This document shows, piece after piece, positions 1 to 7,579 of a DNA stretch of 10,838 nt. Positions within the stretch are counted from its first letter, which is position 1. Every line of letters begins with the position of its first letter. The DNA lies in assembly GCA_000827495.1 (NCBI GenBank), contig KN817671.1, forward strand, positions 1 to 10,838. Reading direction: 5' to 3'. The position numbers were made by a program, and so were the translations under genes. The stretch comes from Hypholoma sublateritium FD-334 SS-4. Taxonomy: Eukaryota; Basidiomycota; Agaricomycetes; Agaricales; Strophariaceae. A model generated the notes under the pieces. The model was not told the DNA's origin. It searched no databases and was given only the letters and a program-made list of their open reading frames with translations.

Positions 1-83
1 TCCCTCCAGTCCCAGGACTTCAGCCCAGGATGACTTTGGATTTGCTCTGCAAGTATGCAACAGATCATTGCAATGTAGAATGA

Positions 84-323
84 CTGGTGGGTGGCACTTT
101 AATCATTAAACTGTGGATAGCCACAAGATCATCTCAAAACTGCCACAGGTCCAGCAGGGAATGAAATAAGGTTTATTTCATTATAACTGGATTTCATTAG
201 TTTTATATTTCATATTTCATATGGTCCCAGGCTTCATTGAAGTTATGAAATAGGTTTCATTAATCTTGAGTTTTATTAAAAGCAGGTTATTCATTATTAT
301 GTGGTATTTCATTGAATATCCAT
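84..323 (+). repeat. Left terminal inverted repeat, outer part
   Basis: This stretch pairs with the reverse complement of roughly 2195-2432. By eye I count about 8 substitutions and 2 short indels over 237 bp, so about 96% identity, and the innermost ~105 bp differ at one position. Homology stops at about 320-323, where the 1.4 kb insertion begins, and resumes at 1718. Confidence 0.9.
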
Positions 324-1717
324 TGATAAGGTCACTTTTGGACTACACGTGGATTTTTGCTTTTCGGAGCATTAAACATGTGTCGAAGGCAGATAATAAG
401 GGACTGAGATGTGCCCTCATCAGCAGTTCAAAGAAGGCAGATAATAAAATTAGTTGAGAATGGTCCTAGCTCATGAGTCTGTGACGATGGGAGTTATGGG
501 CAGCGTCTCTATCAAAGGGTGTTCCCTTGACAAACCGGGAGACAGTACAAAAACTNGCTATGAGACTCCAGCNAACCGTTCTAACAAGGAACTATCATCC
601 CCTTCTATTATCAAGGGACCGCAGCATGGTTCTATGACCATTAAACGGGGCAGTATGAACAAGATACATCTGCAGAGGAGAAATAGATGGGCATGTGATT
701 ATTTGATCTGGCTCGATGATCTGAGAATGTTTCAAGACAATGTGTGAAGCGCTCGCGGATCCTAAAAATAGGGTATAACGGCATTAGCCACGTCCTTGCC
801 CTGCAGAAAGCAGATGAAATGTCCTCACGGCACCATTATCTCAGAGCAAATACAATAACTTGGGAAAAGATTATTTGTTTTAGGATAGAGAGATTCTAGA
901 AACGTTCGGCTAAAGAGTCAGCTGGTGTTTGAGGCAGTAAAAATACTGGCTTATCTTGAATATCTGCATGAACTTCATCACCGCAAGGCGTAGAAACCCT
1001 ACACCTATATTCTTGGCTTGTTAGAAACGATTTGTTATTATTTAAATTTGAGACTGAGACCACACAATTTGTACAGTATATAGCTAGCTAGAGAACGTTT
1101 CTAAGAATCAATCAATTGTACCCCACAGTACTAGAAATGTCTCCAAGAAGGAGGGGTATTCGAAATACCTAAGGATAAAAATACAAGAGATTCCATGCTT
1201 TTGAACAAGAGGTTCTGAGCGTTGTGATTACTAGGCAGGAAGCCTTGACATCGAGTTTTTACGGTCCAAGAGGGATCAGCATTTATGACGCCAGGAAGGG
1301 TCCGAAGTGTTATTGATCAGATACCTTTTCAAGAAAGATTCGCAGTCAAGAGAACTTGCATTGGTTTATTGCAGACGATCTGCGTCATTGTCTCAACAAA
1401 ACCTGGTTACCCCAAAATAAATAAAACCTTAAAACATACATGTTCTGTGATCACCCAGTGATAGCGAGCTTGTTGTGTAAAATCGATCGGAGAACCATAT
1501 GAGATTTGAATAATTCTCTATCAAATCGAACTTGGGGCAAAGATTTGTGAATCAAGACAGATTCTCAGACAAAACAGACTCATACCAGGGAGTACCGCAC
1601 TCTGTAGAGTTCTTATACTGGTTGTAGAGCATTGCTCAATCCTAGTTAAGATCTCTCTCCGCTGGGGTTTTGTTTTGTTTTGAGAGATTCGAGTCTAGAC
1701 TCACAGTCAGCCTCTCA
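324..1717. mobile_element. 1.4 kb insertion splitting the left arm; possible solo LTR
   Basis: The right arm (2101-2432) is continuous, whereas its left partner is broken exactly here, so this segment was inserted into an existing inverted-repeat element. It starts TGATAAGG and ends CCTCTCA, giving the TG...CA ends typical of LTR elements. The flanking tetramers are CCAT (320-323) and CCGT (1718-1721). Both are one or two transitions from CTGT in the uninterrupted right arm, so they could be a decayed 4-bp target duplication. No protein domain is recognisable; short reading frames in 266-747 look random. Near its left end it has a short tandem repeat, and towards its right end a T/G-rich tract (1666-1682). 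A solo LTR is the favoured reading, but its length is large and no second copy is available; a non-autonomous LTR element or another insertion is possible. Confidence 0.5.
385..447. repeat. Short direct repeat, 48-bp period
   Basis: The 15-mer GAAGGCAGATAATAA occurs at 385-399 and again at 433-447. Sequence following each copy is also loosely alike (GACTGAGATG... versus AGTTGAGAATGG...), suggesting a degenerate tandem duplication of about 48 bp near the left end of the insertion. Such repeats are common in LTR promoter regions, but no function can be shown. Confidence 0.6.
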
Positions 1718-1811
1718 CCGTAAATGAGTTTCATTATATAGCAGGCATTTCATTGAATATCAACATTCTCATTAATCTGTAGAATTTCATATGTTCTTGG
1801 TATACTTTATA
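1718..1811 (+). repeat. Left terminal inverted repeat, inner part
   Basis: This continues the left arm after the insertion and pairs with the reverse complement of about 2101-2194. The block around GCAGGCATTTCATTGAATAT (1741-1760) matches its partner exactly. Identity falls to roughly 80-85% toward the spacer, noticeably lower than in the outer part. Confidence 0.82.
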
Positions 1812-2100
1812 TATACTGCTATTTCAATATTTATACTGATTTTATTATAACTTGTAACGAAGTAGCCCTGTAATTTTCACTAGTTTAGGGCATTTCATTG
1901 GTAATAGGATTTTGTTAAATATATAAACTCTGCAATTTCATTACTTTCATAAGTTACTTTTTTTGCCTGTGTGCTATTAATAGCAATATGAGTTAAAGTC
2001 CAGTTAATGAAGCACCCTTGAGACTTTATGAAAGCAGCAGATTTGGCCTTTGCCAAGCATTTGATGGTTATTTAAAGGCTCAAAGTTTGCTTGCTTGGGC
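1812..2100. other. Spacer between the inverted-repeat arms, no gene
   Basis: About 290 bp of AT-rich sequence separates the arms. No open frame of useful length and no RNA gene is visible. It keeps the TTTCATT motif of the arms, for example near 1890 and 1932. Confidence 0.6.
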
Positions 2101-2432
2101 ATAAGTGCAGGCCAACAACCATGAAATCCTATAGAATAATGAGAGTGTTGATATTCAATGAAATGCCTGCTATATAGTGAAACTTACTCACAGATATTTA
2201 ATGAAATACCACATAATAATGAATAACCTGCTTTTAATAAAACTCAAGATTAATGAAACCTATTTCATAACTTCAATGAAGCCTGGGACCATATGAAATA
2301 TAAAATATAAAACTAATGAAATCCAGCTATAATGAAATAAACCTCATTTCATTCCCGGCTGGACTTGTGGCAGTTTTGAGATGATCTTGTGGCTGTATCC
2401 ACAGTTTAATGATTAAAGATGCCACCCACTGG
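2101..2432 (-). repeat. Right terminal inverted repeat, intact
   Basis: This is the uninterrupted arm of about 332 bp. Its reverse complement matches 84-320 followed directly by 1718-1811, which is what reveals the insertion on the left side. Confidence 0.9.
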
Positions 2433-2956
2433 TGAGATATTTCATGGAGAGCTCATTTGAGTAAATATTCAAATTCTGTAATACCAAAGCTTTAGGTAAT
2501 AGACATAGTCACCTAGTTCAACCATTGAATCAGGACCAGCAGCAAGGGTGACCCCAGATGCAATTGAGATGCATCTGTGATCCTGCTCTACTTGCTTAGT
2601 GAATAATGTTGTTATAAATGCAGCTATTCTGTAAATTGCAGCATATATGTTTATTCCTAGTAAAGGTTTTTCTAATGCATGTCTTAGCATGTCTGTCCGA
2701 TTAGAATTGACTATGAAACAAGTTAATCATTCAAAAGGGGGAGGAGGAGATAGTGTACTTTGGGGTTTTCACTCATTCAACTTGCTTGATCTGCTGCATA
2801 AATACTCAAACCATATATGTATATACTACCATTACACTATCTAAAAGATTTGAAGGAAATCCCTCATGAATTGACAGAGGTAGACTCTTATCTGTGCTGG
2901 TGGGAAGAGGGATGATGCCACCATTAGTATTTGATTAGCATGTGCCACAGGCCCAA
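2433..2956. other. AT-rich interval with no supported gene
   Basis: No gene, RNA or known element is recognised. A minus-strand open stretch (2469-2690) encodes about 73 residues with a somewhat hydrophobic start, but it matches no family I know and has no visible splice sites, so it is not called. Confidence 0.5.
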
Positions 2957-3545
2957 AAAAGCGAAGTTTGCTGCAGTTCTAGAATGCTTCCCCACATAAA
3001 ATTCATATCACCTGAAAGCTATGAATGAGGAGATTCAGAATATATTTTTTATGGGTGAATGTGGCAGGTATTGGTGAAGCAATTGGTAATGAAAATAGGC
3101 AAAAAAGTGAAATCAGTAGGCTATTCACCACCTTCCACTTCACCTATTCACACAATCAGACTACCAAATTGAAGATATAGATTGATTGATTNTACTATTA
3201 AAATTTGGGGTGCTGAAGCAAAGTATTCATAAAAATATTGAGCAAGCAATACTTGCTGCAAGGTTTTGGCCTAAAAATAGTCTAAAAAAGCAGACTACAT
3301 GTCTATTTCTCACCTTCCAGTCCTCCTATTCACACATTTAAGACATTATTTGAAAGTTACAGATGAGCTGATCTCTCCTATGTATTTAAATGTGGAGGGA
3401 CAGCAATATTTGTGGAGAAATTGAGTGGTACATCTGCATGATCTATTTATGTGCCGAGTTTCTAATCTAAAAATAGATACAAAAAAGCGAAGTACATTCA
3501 CTACCATCTTTCTGCATCCATCCCTTAATGGTTTCTTATTCTATG
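2957..3545 (+). repeat. Direct repeat copy 1, upstream of the transposase
   Basis: This stretch recurs at 7580-8408 in the same orientation. From about 3089 to 3545 the copies are roughly 95% identical and nearly all differences are transitions. Relative to copy 2 it lacks about 210 bp (7711-7918), and the missing segment begins and ends near GGTGAT, consistent with deletion between short direct repeats. Inside the repeat are degenerate tandem units, each opening with an AAAAAAG tract (2955, 3101, 3284 and 3481). The two copies flank the transposase block, but they lack the TG...CA ends and adjoining primer site expected of LTRs. Confidence 0.85.
3092..3466 (+). repeat. Two degenerate tandem units of about 183 bp inside copy 1
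   Basis: Unit A (from about 3092) and unit B (from about 3273) each contain, in order, AAAATAG, AAAAAAG, a CTATT...CACC stretch, CCTATTCACACA (3143-3154 and 3325-3336), and a TTGAA(A)G...AGAT block. The offset is constant at 182-183 bp and identity is roughly 70%. The same pair is preserved in repeat copy 2 (AAAAAAG at 7929 and 8112; CCTATTCACACA at 7971 and 8153), so the internal duplication predates the duplication of the whole block. Confidence 0.65.
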
Positions 3546-3586
3546 GCAAATCTATTGATAAAACTAAACACCTGAACTGGAAAAAG

Positions 3587-3643
3587 GTAAGTAGCTTGTT
3601 TCTTTGATTCACTGCAGCTTCAGTCACTTACTATTATTTATAG
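3587..3643 (+). other. Putative 57-bp intron, 5' part of the transposase gene
   Basis: Donor GTAAGTAG at 3587 and acceptor TATTTATAG ending at 3643 join two open stretches in the same frame (phase 0). The upstream exon would lie inside the direct repeat (open from 3425, ending NWKK) and is uncertain. Confidence 0.45.
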
Positions 3644-4266
3644 AATATTGAAAGTGATTGTGAAAAGGAGTACAATAAAGGCAGTTTTAGTTCAAATGAA
3701 TCTATTAATTTGTGCTCCAACATTGATGAAACAATACACTTATCAGATAGAATCAGCCTTGCTTCAGAAGATATGTTCCCTAATGATTCATCAGCTTTGG
3801 ATGACAGCATGTTGGAAACAGAAAGTACACATATTTATGACACTCCCTTGCAAAGAAAGAAATACTCAACAGAAACCCCAATGTCTGTGAAGTGAGGTCA
3901 AAGCTACAGTCAGGCCACCACCCTTCCAGAAACCATGCAAAAGAAGCCATGGCTCACCTGTAAATTATCAATTTGAAGTGCATTAGAGAAAGGAGAAGCC
4001 GCCCTTGCTAAGAACAAGGAACCAAAAGGTCTTCTTTATTACTTCAAAAAAGCAAATGAACAAGAACAGCATCAGTTTCACGCAAAAATGAAGGAAGAAT
4101 GAAAAATCAAATGGAAAATGTTAAATATCATATGGAAAGGGCTAAACACCATCAGGAAATAAGGACACGAATTCACAATCATGAGCATAAATGACTCCAG
4201 TATGCACATCTAAAGAAATCCAAAATTAGCTTGGGCCTGTGGAGTCCTGGAGGGAAAAGAAAGAAG

Positions 4267-4326
4267 GTAAGTCCACAGTGCATACTCTTTATCAATGGCT
4301 AACCAATATTTTATCACTACCAGCAG
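4267..4326 (+). other. Putative intron with tandem CAGCAG acceptor
   Basis: Donor GTAAGTCC follows ...GGKRKK, and the acceptor is CAGCAG at 4321-4326. Splicing after either CAG (57 or 60 bp) keeps the frame, adding or dropping one Gln. The downstream frame continues as IIIDLKYHLTLDLGNTLSEL. Confidence 0.65.
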
Positions 4327-4743
4327 ATCATCATTGACTTGAAGTATCATCTCACACTTGATTTAGGCAACACACTTTCTGAGCTAAGTTGACCTGCAAA
4401 AGTGTTAAACCAGACTTTCAAAGAGAAATGAAGGAAGCCACAAGGCCAAAAGGCAACCCTTCCAAAAAAGAAGGCAATATACACAAATGGGTTTATGCTA
4501 TTTCTTTTCTAGAAAATCAAGGCAACATGAATCATGGCAGGTGGTCCTAATTGGAGCACTTGCGCTATTGAACGAGAGCTCAAAAAATCAAGTCCTGATG
4601 TTTTCAAAAAGTTTAGCCATACAACTCTTGATAAATGGATAGATCACTCAGATACCAAACCTCAGTGGTCTGATAAAACACTTGAATGTATCAAAAAGGG
4701 AAATGATGTTGGTCATGAAAAGGGTGGATGTAAAGGTATCCTT

Positions 4744-4796
4744 GTAAGTTTTTTTTTCACTATTCAATAGCCTTTTAATGACAAACAGTATACCAG
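4744..4796 (+). other. Putative 53-bp phase-0 intron
   Basis: Donor GTAAGTTT after ...GGCKGIL and acceptor TATACCAG ending at 4796. Removing it joins frame 1 to frame 0 and gives a continuous product reading VNYPEITNTVKTILTSI, as expected for this protein family. Length is typical of basidiomycete introns. Confidence 0.75.
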
Positions 4797-5831
4797 GTAA
4801 ATTATCCTGAGATTACAAACACTGTGAAGACCATTTTGACCAGTATTTGCACAGCTGGAGCAAGTATTTCCCTTGTTACTGCTCAAGCCATTATGCTTGC
4901 AACAATACTTACCAGCGCACCTGATGTTCTTGAGAAGAGATTTGTTGACAAATTAACATTCAAAGCTTCCGAGTTCTTCATGCAAAATTGGCTGCACAAT
5001 ACAATGCATTGGTCTCATAGAAAGGCTACTCAGGCTGCACAAAAAACACTTGCAGACTGGGAAGATTAATGTAAGAAGTCATTCTTCCAGAAAGCATACC
5101 TTATTAAGGAAGAAGACATTTCTGCAGAATTCTTTGTAAATTCAGATCAGACTCAAGTTGTGTACACTCTAGAAGACAAGATGACATGGGCCAAAACAGA
5201 ATCAAAACAGGTTGCACTTAGCAGGGACAAGGAGAAATGTGCATTCACAATCCTAGTCTCTGTTGCATGCAGTGGAACTATCTTACCAATGCAAGCTATC
5301 TACTTTAGAAAAACAAAATGTTCATGGCCTCCAGCAAATGCACCCAACTACAATGACCTCATCAGCTTAGGATTTCTATTGCAGGAATCTGGAACAACTA
5401 CTTACTGGTCAAATATTGAGACAATGAAAGATTTTGTTAACCATATCCTTGCTTTTTACTTTGAGAAAGTAAAGGCTGAACTTGGGCTACCATCATTGTA
5501 GAAAGCACTTTGGTTAATTGATGTTTGGTTTGTTCATTGATCAAAGGAGTTTTGTGCATGGATTAAAGAGAAAGATCCATGTATAATACTCAATTTTGTT
5601 CCAGGTGGATGCATAGGTATTACCCAACCTTGCGACGTCAGTATTCAGTGTCCCTTCAAGCTCTCAATGAAATGATCCTATCATGAAGACACCATCTACA
5701 AGGTAATGGAACAGCTGCAGGAAGGGACAATAGTGAACCTTAATAGTCAGCGGGGCACGCTGAGAAATCAGAGTATGCGATGGATATGGAATACATACCA
5801 AACAATAAAAAATAAATCCCTGGTAAAGAAG

Positions 5832-5883
5832 GTAAGCAAGTAATCTCTGAAAAGAGCATTTTCTCACCTATATATGTTTATAG
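5832..5883 (+). other. Putative 52-bp phase-0 intron
   Basis: Donor GTAAGCAAG after ...NKSLVKK and acceptor GTTTATAG ending at 5883. Splicing joins NKSLVKK to AFEKCIVQEWNLSYNCLT, the expected continuation of the transposase C-terminal region. Confidence 0.8.
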
Positions 5884-6397
5884 GCATTTGAAAAATGCAT
5901 TGTGCAAGAGTGGAATCTCTCATACAATTGCTTGACTGGTGCTGAAGCAAGGTCAAAACTCTGAGATCTTCAACAGATAAGGCCGGACTTTTAGAAAGAG
6001 CTCACCTCACAAGATAACACTATGGACCTGCCACCTGAGAACATTCTTCAGCCCAAGAACAACATTGTTGACCAAATTGGTGAACTGGATGACAGTGATG
6101 TTCCCTTTCAGATTGTGATTGATAACATAGTGAAAACTGGACTTACAGATACTGCAGAAGGCTATGGGATTGGTATAAATGGTAAATTTGAAGCAAAGGG
6201 AGATATTAACAATAAGTGCCATCAGATTGTCAAGCCATTCTGAAGATCCAACATTTGAAGCTGGGATCAAAGTTACTAAAGTTGCTGGTGTGGCTACTTG
6301 AACTGTGGAACTAGACAAAGCAGGAAGCATCAAATTGGCCAAAGGAAGTGCCACTATAGGGTTTTCTGTAGCTGTTACTGGTACATATTGTGAAGTG

Positions 6398-6402
6398 ACT
6401 TC
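6398..6402. repeat. Target-site duplication, left (ACTTC)
   Basis: ACTTC directly precedes the LTR's TGATACG end and is repeated exactly at 6804-6808. Confidence 0.9.
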
Positions 6403-6803
6403 TGATACGTTTTCCTTTCTTTCGTCACATCCTTCTTCATCGTCTGACCCCATTATTCATTCATGTACTACAATCTACTCTTCGTTCGCTCGTATCGCTC
6501 AGCCGCTTACACCTATGCTTACCAATGGCTTACACTTATGCTTACCGACCTATCCCACAGCCAGCTTCTTGTGTACTAGTACCGAGGACATGAGACTCGT
6601 TATAGTCGTTCCTATATTTAACGCTTACTATAAATACGTAGCAGTTGGTTCGCTTGTTCCTTAGCTAGTTCTTGAGAATCTAACCTGCTTGTATCTGAAC
6701 CGAGCTCGACTTCAGACCTCGAACCATCAACCAGTTCGTCCTGAACGTCTCTAATAAAGATTAACGAATACGACTTATACGCTCTGCGTTCGAAGTCGTA
6801 ACA
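6403..6803 (+). mobile_element. Solo LTR, 401 bp
   Basis: The segment begins TGATACG and ends CGTAACA. Both ends obey TG...CA, and they are near-perfect short inverted repeats (6 of 7). It is flanked by identical 5-bp duplications ACTTC. It stands out from its surroundings by dense CpG dinucleotides and a pyrimidine-rich strand, while the sequence on both sides has almost none. On the plus strand there is a TATAAATA at 6629-6636 and an AATAAA at 6753-6758, the order expected for U3 promoter followed by polyadenylation signal, so the LTR is read left to right. No internal coding region is present, so this is the product of LTR-LTR recombination. It may belong to the same broad class as the Ty3/Gypsy element downstream, whose own LTRs are not in the window. 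Confidence 0.9.
6629..6636 (+). promoter_or_regulatory. TATA-like box in the solo LTR
   Basis: TATAAATA lies 226 bp into the LTR and about 117 bp before an AATAAA at 6753. The spacing suits a U3 promoter and an R-region polyadenylation signal. Confidence 0.5.
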
Positions 6804-6808
6804 ACTTC
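6804..6808. repeat. Target-site duplication, right (ACTTC)
   Basis: Exact copy of 6398-6402, immediately after the LTR's terminal CGTAACA. Confidence 0.9.
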
Positions 6809-7148
6809 TTTATGGGGTCCTGGAGCAGTGGACAGTCTTGAATCTAAGGAATATCCTGAAGTAAAGGAATGCATTACCAAGACTAGTATGCCATGCTGGG
6901 TGCATAATACAAATGCAATAGCATTGTATTCATCTTGCATTGCTTTGTTTGATGGTGGAAGGAGATTGTTGTTATGCTCTGGTGCTTTTTCCAAAGATGG
7001 GAAAGTAATTATGTTCTTCCAGTCCTTCATTGGCAGGTGGAGTAGCATTTTTTATATTTTTGACACAAAACAAGCTTGGCTCAACTCTATCCCTGTTGTA
7101 AAATATGAAAAGTTTATTAACAGCATTATTGCTGAGACAGACAGCTAA

Positions 7149-7579
7149 TTGTGAAAGTTAAATGATGCCTAATTCCAATACAAACTTACAAGACACACTG
7201 TGTCTTTTACATCTATCATATTCTAACCCAGTTCCTACTAATTTGACTATCCTTTATATTAGCTATACAAACCAAGATGTAAATGCCAACAAAAATATAT
7301 ACATAAGGAATTGAAACAGGCTAAAGGGACAAGTCTGTGTTTCTATATACAGAAACATGGAGCAATATTCAAAGGGAATCATAGACCTAGATATCAAATC
7401 AACATGGTTAGATGAGACTGGGGCAATAGTTATATCTTGAGTAGCTATCAATCCAGTGGCTGTCTGTGGAATGATGCTATATTATACTGTACTTTACCCA
7501 GTGTATGTACTACCATTAATCCAATTACTTGTATGAATACATACATATCACAAACCATAATGTTTACATCCTCCTCTAG
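7149..7579. other. AT-rich interval without a gene
   Basis: Between the unrecognised frame and repeat copy 2 there are about 430 bp with no convincing coding frame and no RNA gene. By eye there is no CpG in it. Confidence 0.55.

Larger units (their letters stand above)
84..2432. mobile_element. Non-autonomous inverted-repeat DNA element (MITE-like), interrupted by an insertion
   Basis: The two ends are long inverted repeats. Sequence inward from position 84 reappears as the reverse complement inward from 2432, beginning CTGGTGGGTGGCA on the left and CCAGTGGGTGGCA on the right. Without the 1.4 kb insertion in its left arm the element is about 955 bp: two arms of about 332 bp around a spacer of about 290 bp. 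I see no transposase reading frame inside, so it would depend on an enzyme supplied in trans. The termini loosely resemble hAT-type ends, but the 8 bp on each side (76-83 and 2433-2440) do not match, so I cannot assign a superfamily or prove a target duplication. Short TTTCATT/AATGAAA motifs recur throughout. Confidence 0.82.
3644..6243 (+). pseudogene. DDE_1 / pogo-like transposase, multi-exon pseudogene
   Basis: This is the remnant of a cut-and-paste transposase of the DDE_1 (pogo/Fot1-like) type. Exons are about 3644-4266, 4327-4743, 4797-5831 and 5884-6243, with phase-0 introns. The N-terminal part is rich in charged residues; a region near 4534-4740 (GGPNWSTCAIERELKK, then HTTLDKWID) may be DNA-binding. 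The catalytic core follows: NSDQTQVVY (first Asp at 5145), LIDVW (second Asp at 5520) and QPCDVSIQ (third Asp at 5634), so all three acidic residues survive. The C-terminal part ends after DDSDVPFQIVIDNIV. The gene is dead. In-frame stops fall at 3893, 3974, 4100, 4192, 4390, 4429, 4510, 4528, 5067, 5499, 5538, 5673, 5962 and 5992, and one base is apparently lost near 4120. The stop at 6241 may be natural or another lesion. The family call is from recall of fungal relatives, not a search. Confidence 0.85.
6302..7148 (+). pseudogene. Unrecognised reading frame split by the solo LTR
   Basis: Frame 2 is open from 6302 to the LTR (product TVELDKAGSIKL...CEVTS). Another frame is open from just after the LTR to TAA at 7146 (product LWGPGAVDSLESKEYPEVK...IIAETDS). 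If the LTR and one copy of its target duplication are removed, the two join exactly in frame into a 147-codon stretch with no stop. An in-frame TGA at 6299 lies just upstream; before it the same frame reads SEDPTFEAGIKVTKVAGVAT and follows the transposase tail after a one-base shift. It could be an extension of the transposase C terminus, a second element-encoded protein, or captured host sequence. I do not recognise the protein; its second half holds scattered Cys and hydrophobic stretches but no motif I can name. Confidence 0.4.

Noticed and set aside
266..747. Two short plus-strand open frames in and before the 1.4 kb insertion
   Set aside because: One crosses the insertion boundary, the other lacks any motif and contains two ambiguous bases.
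2469..2690. Minus-strand open frame of 73 codons with hydrophobic stretches
   Set aside because: Matches no family I know, has no clear neighbouring exons, and such lengths arise by chance in AT-rich DNA.
3240..3262. Small palindrome GCAAGCAATACTTGC as an operator
   Set aside because: Not kept in repeat copy 2 (one arm reads GTTGC) and no associated gene start.
2950..3550. CRISPR-like array because of recurring short motifs
   Set aside because: Motifs recur at about 146-197 bp with homologous, not unique, sequence between them, and the DNA is eukaryotic.
3425..3607. Open frame in repeat copy 1, mirrored at 8253-8465 in copy 2, as a conserved small gene
   Set aside because: Openness in both copies follows from recent duplication of the DNA; substitutions are not concentrated at silent sites. 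It is kept only as a possible first exon of the transposase.
6007..6453. Minus-strand open frame of 148 codons opposite the transposase tail
   Set aside because: Its start lies inside the solo LTR and its body is antisense to recognisable transposase sequence, so it is a shadow frame.
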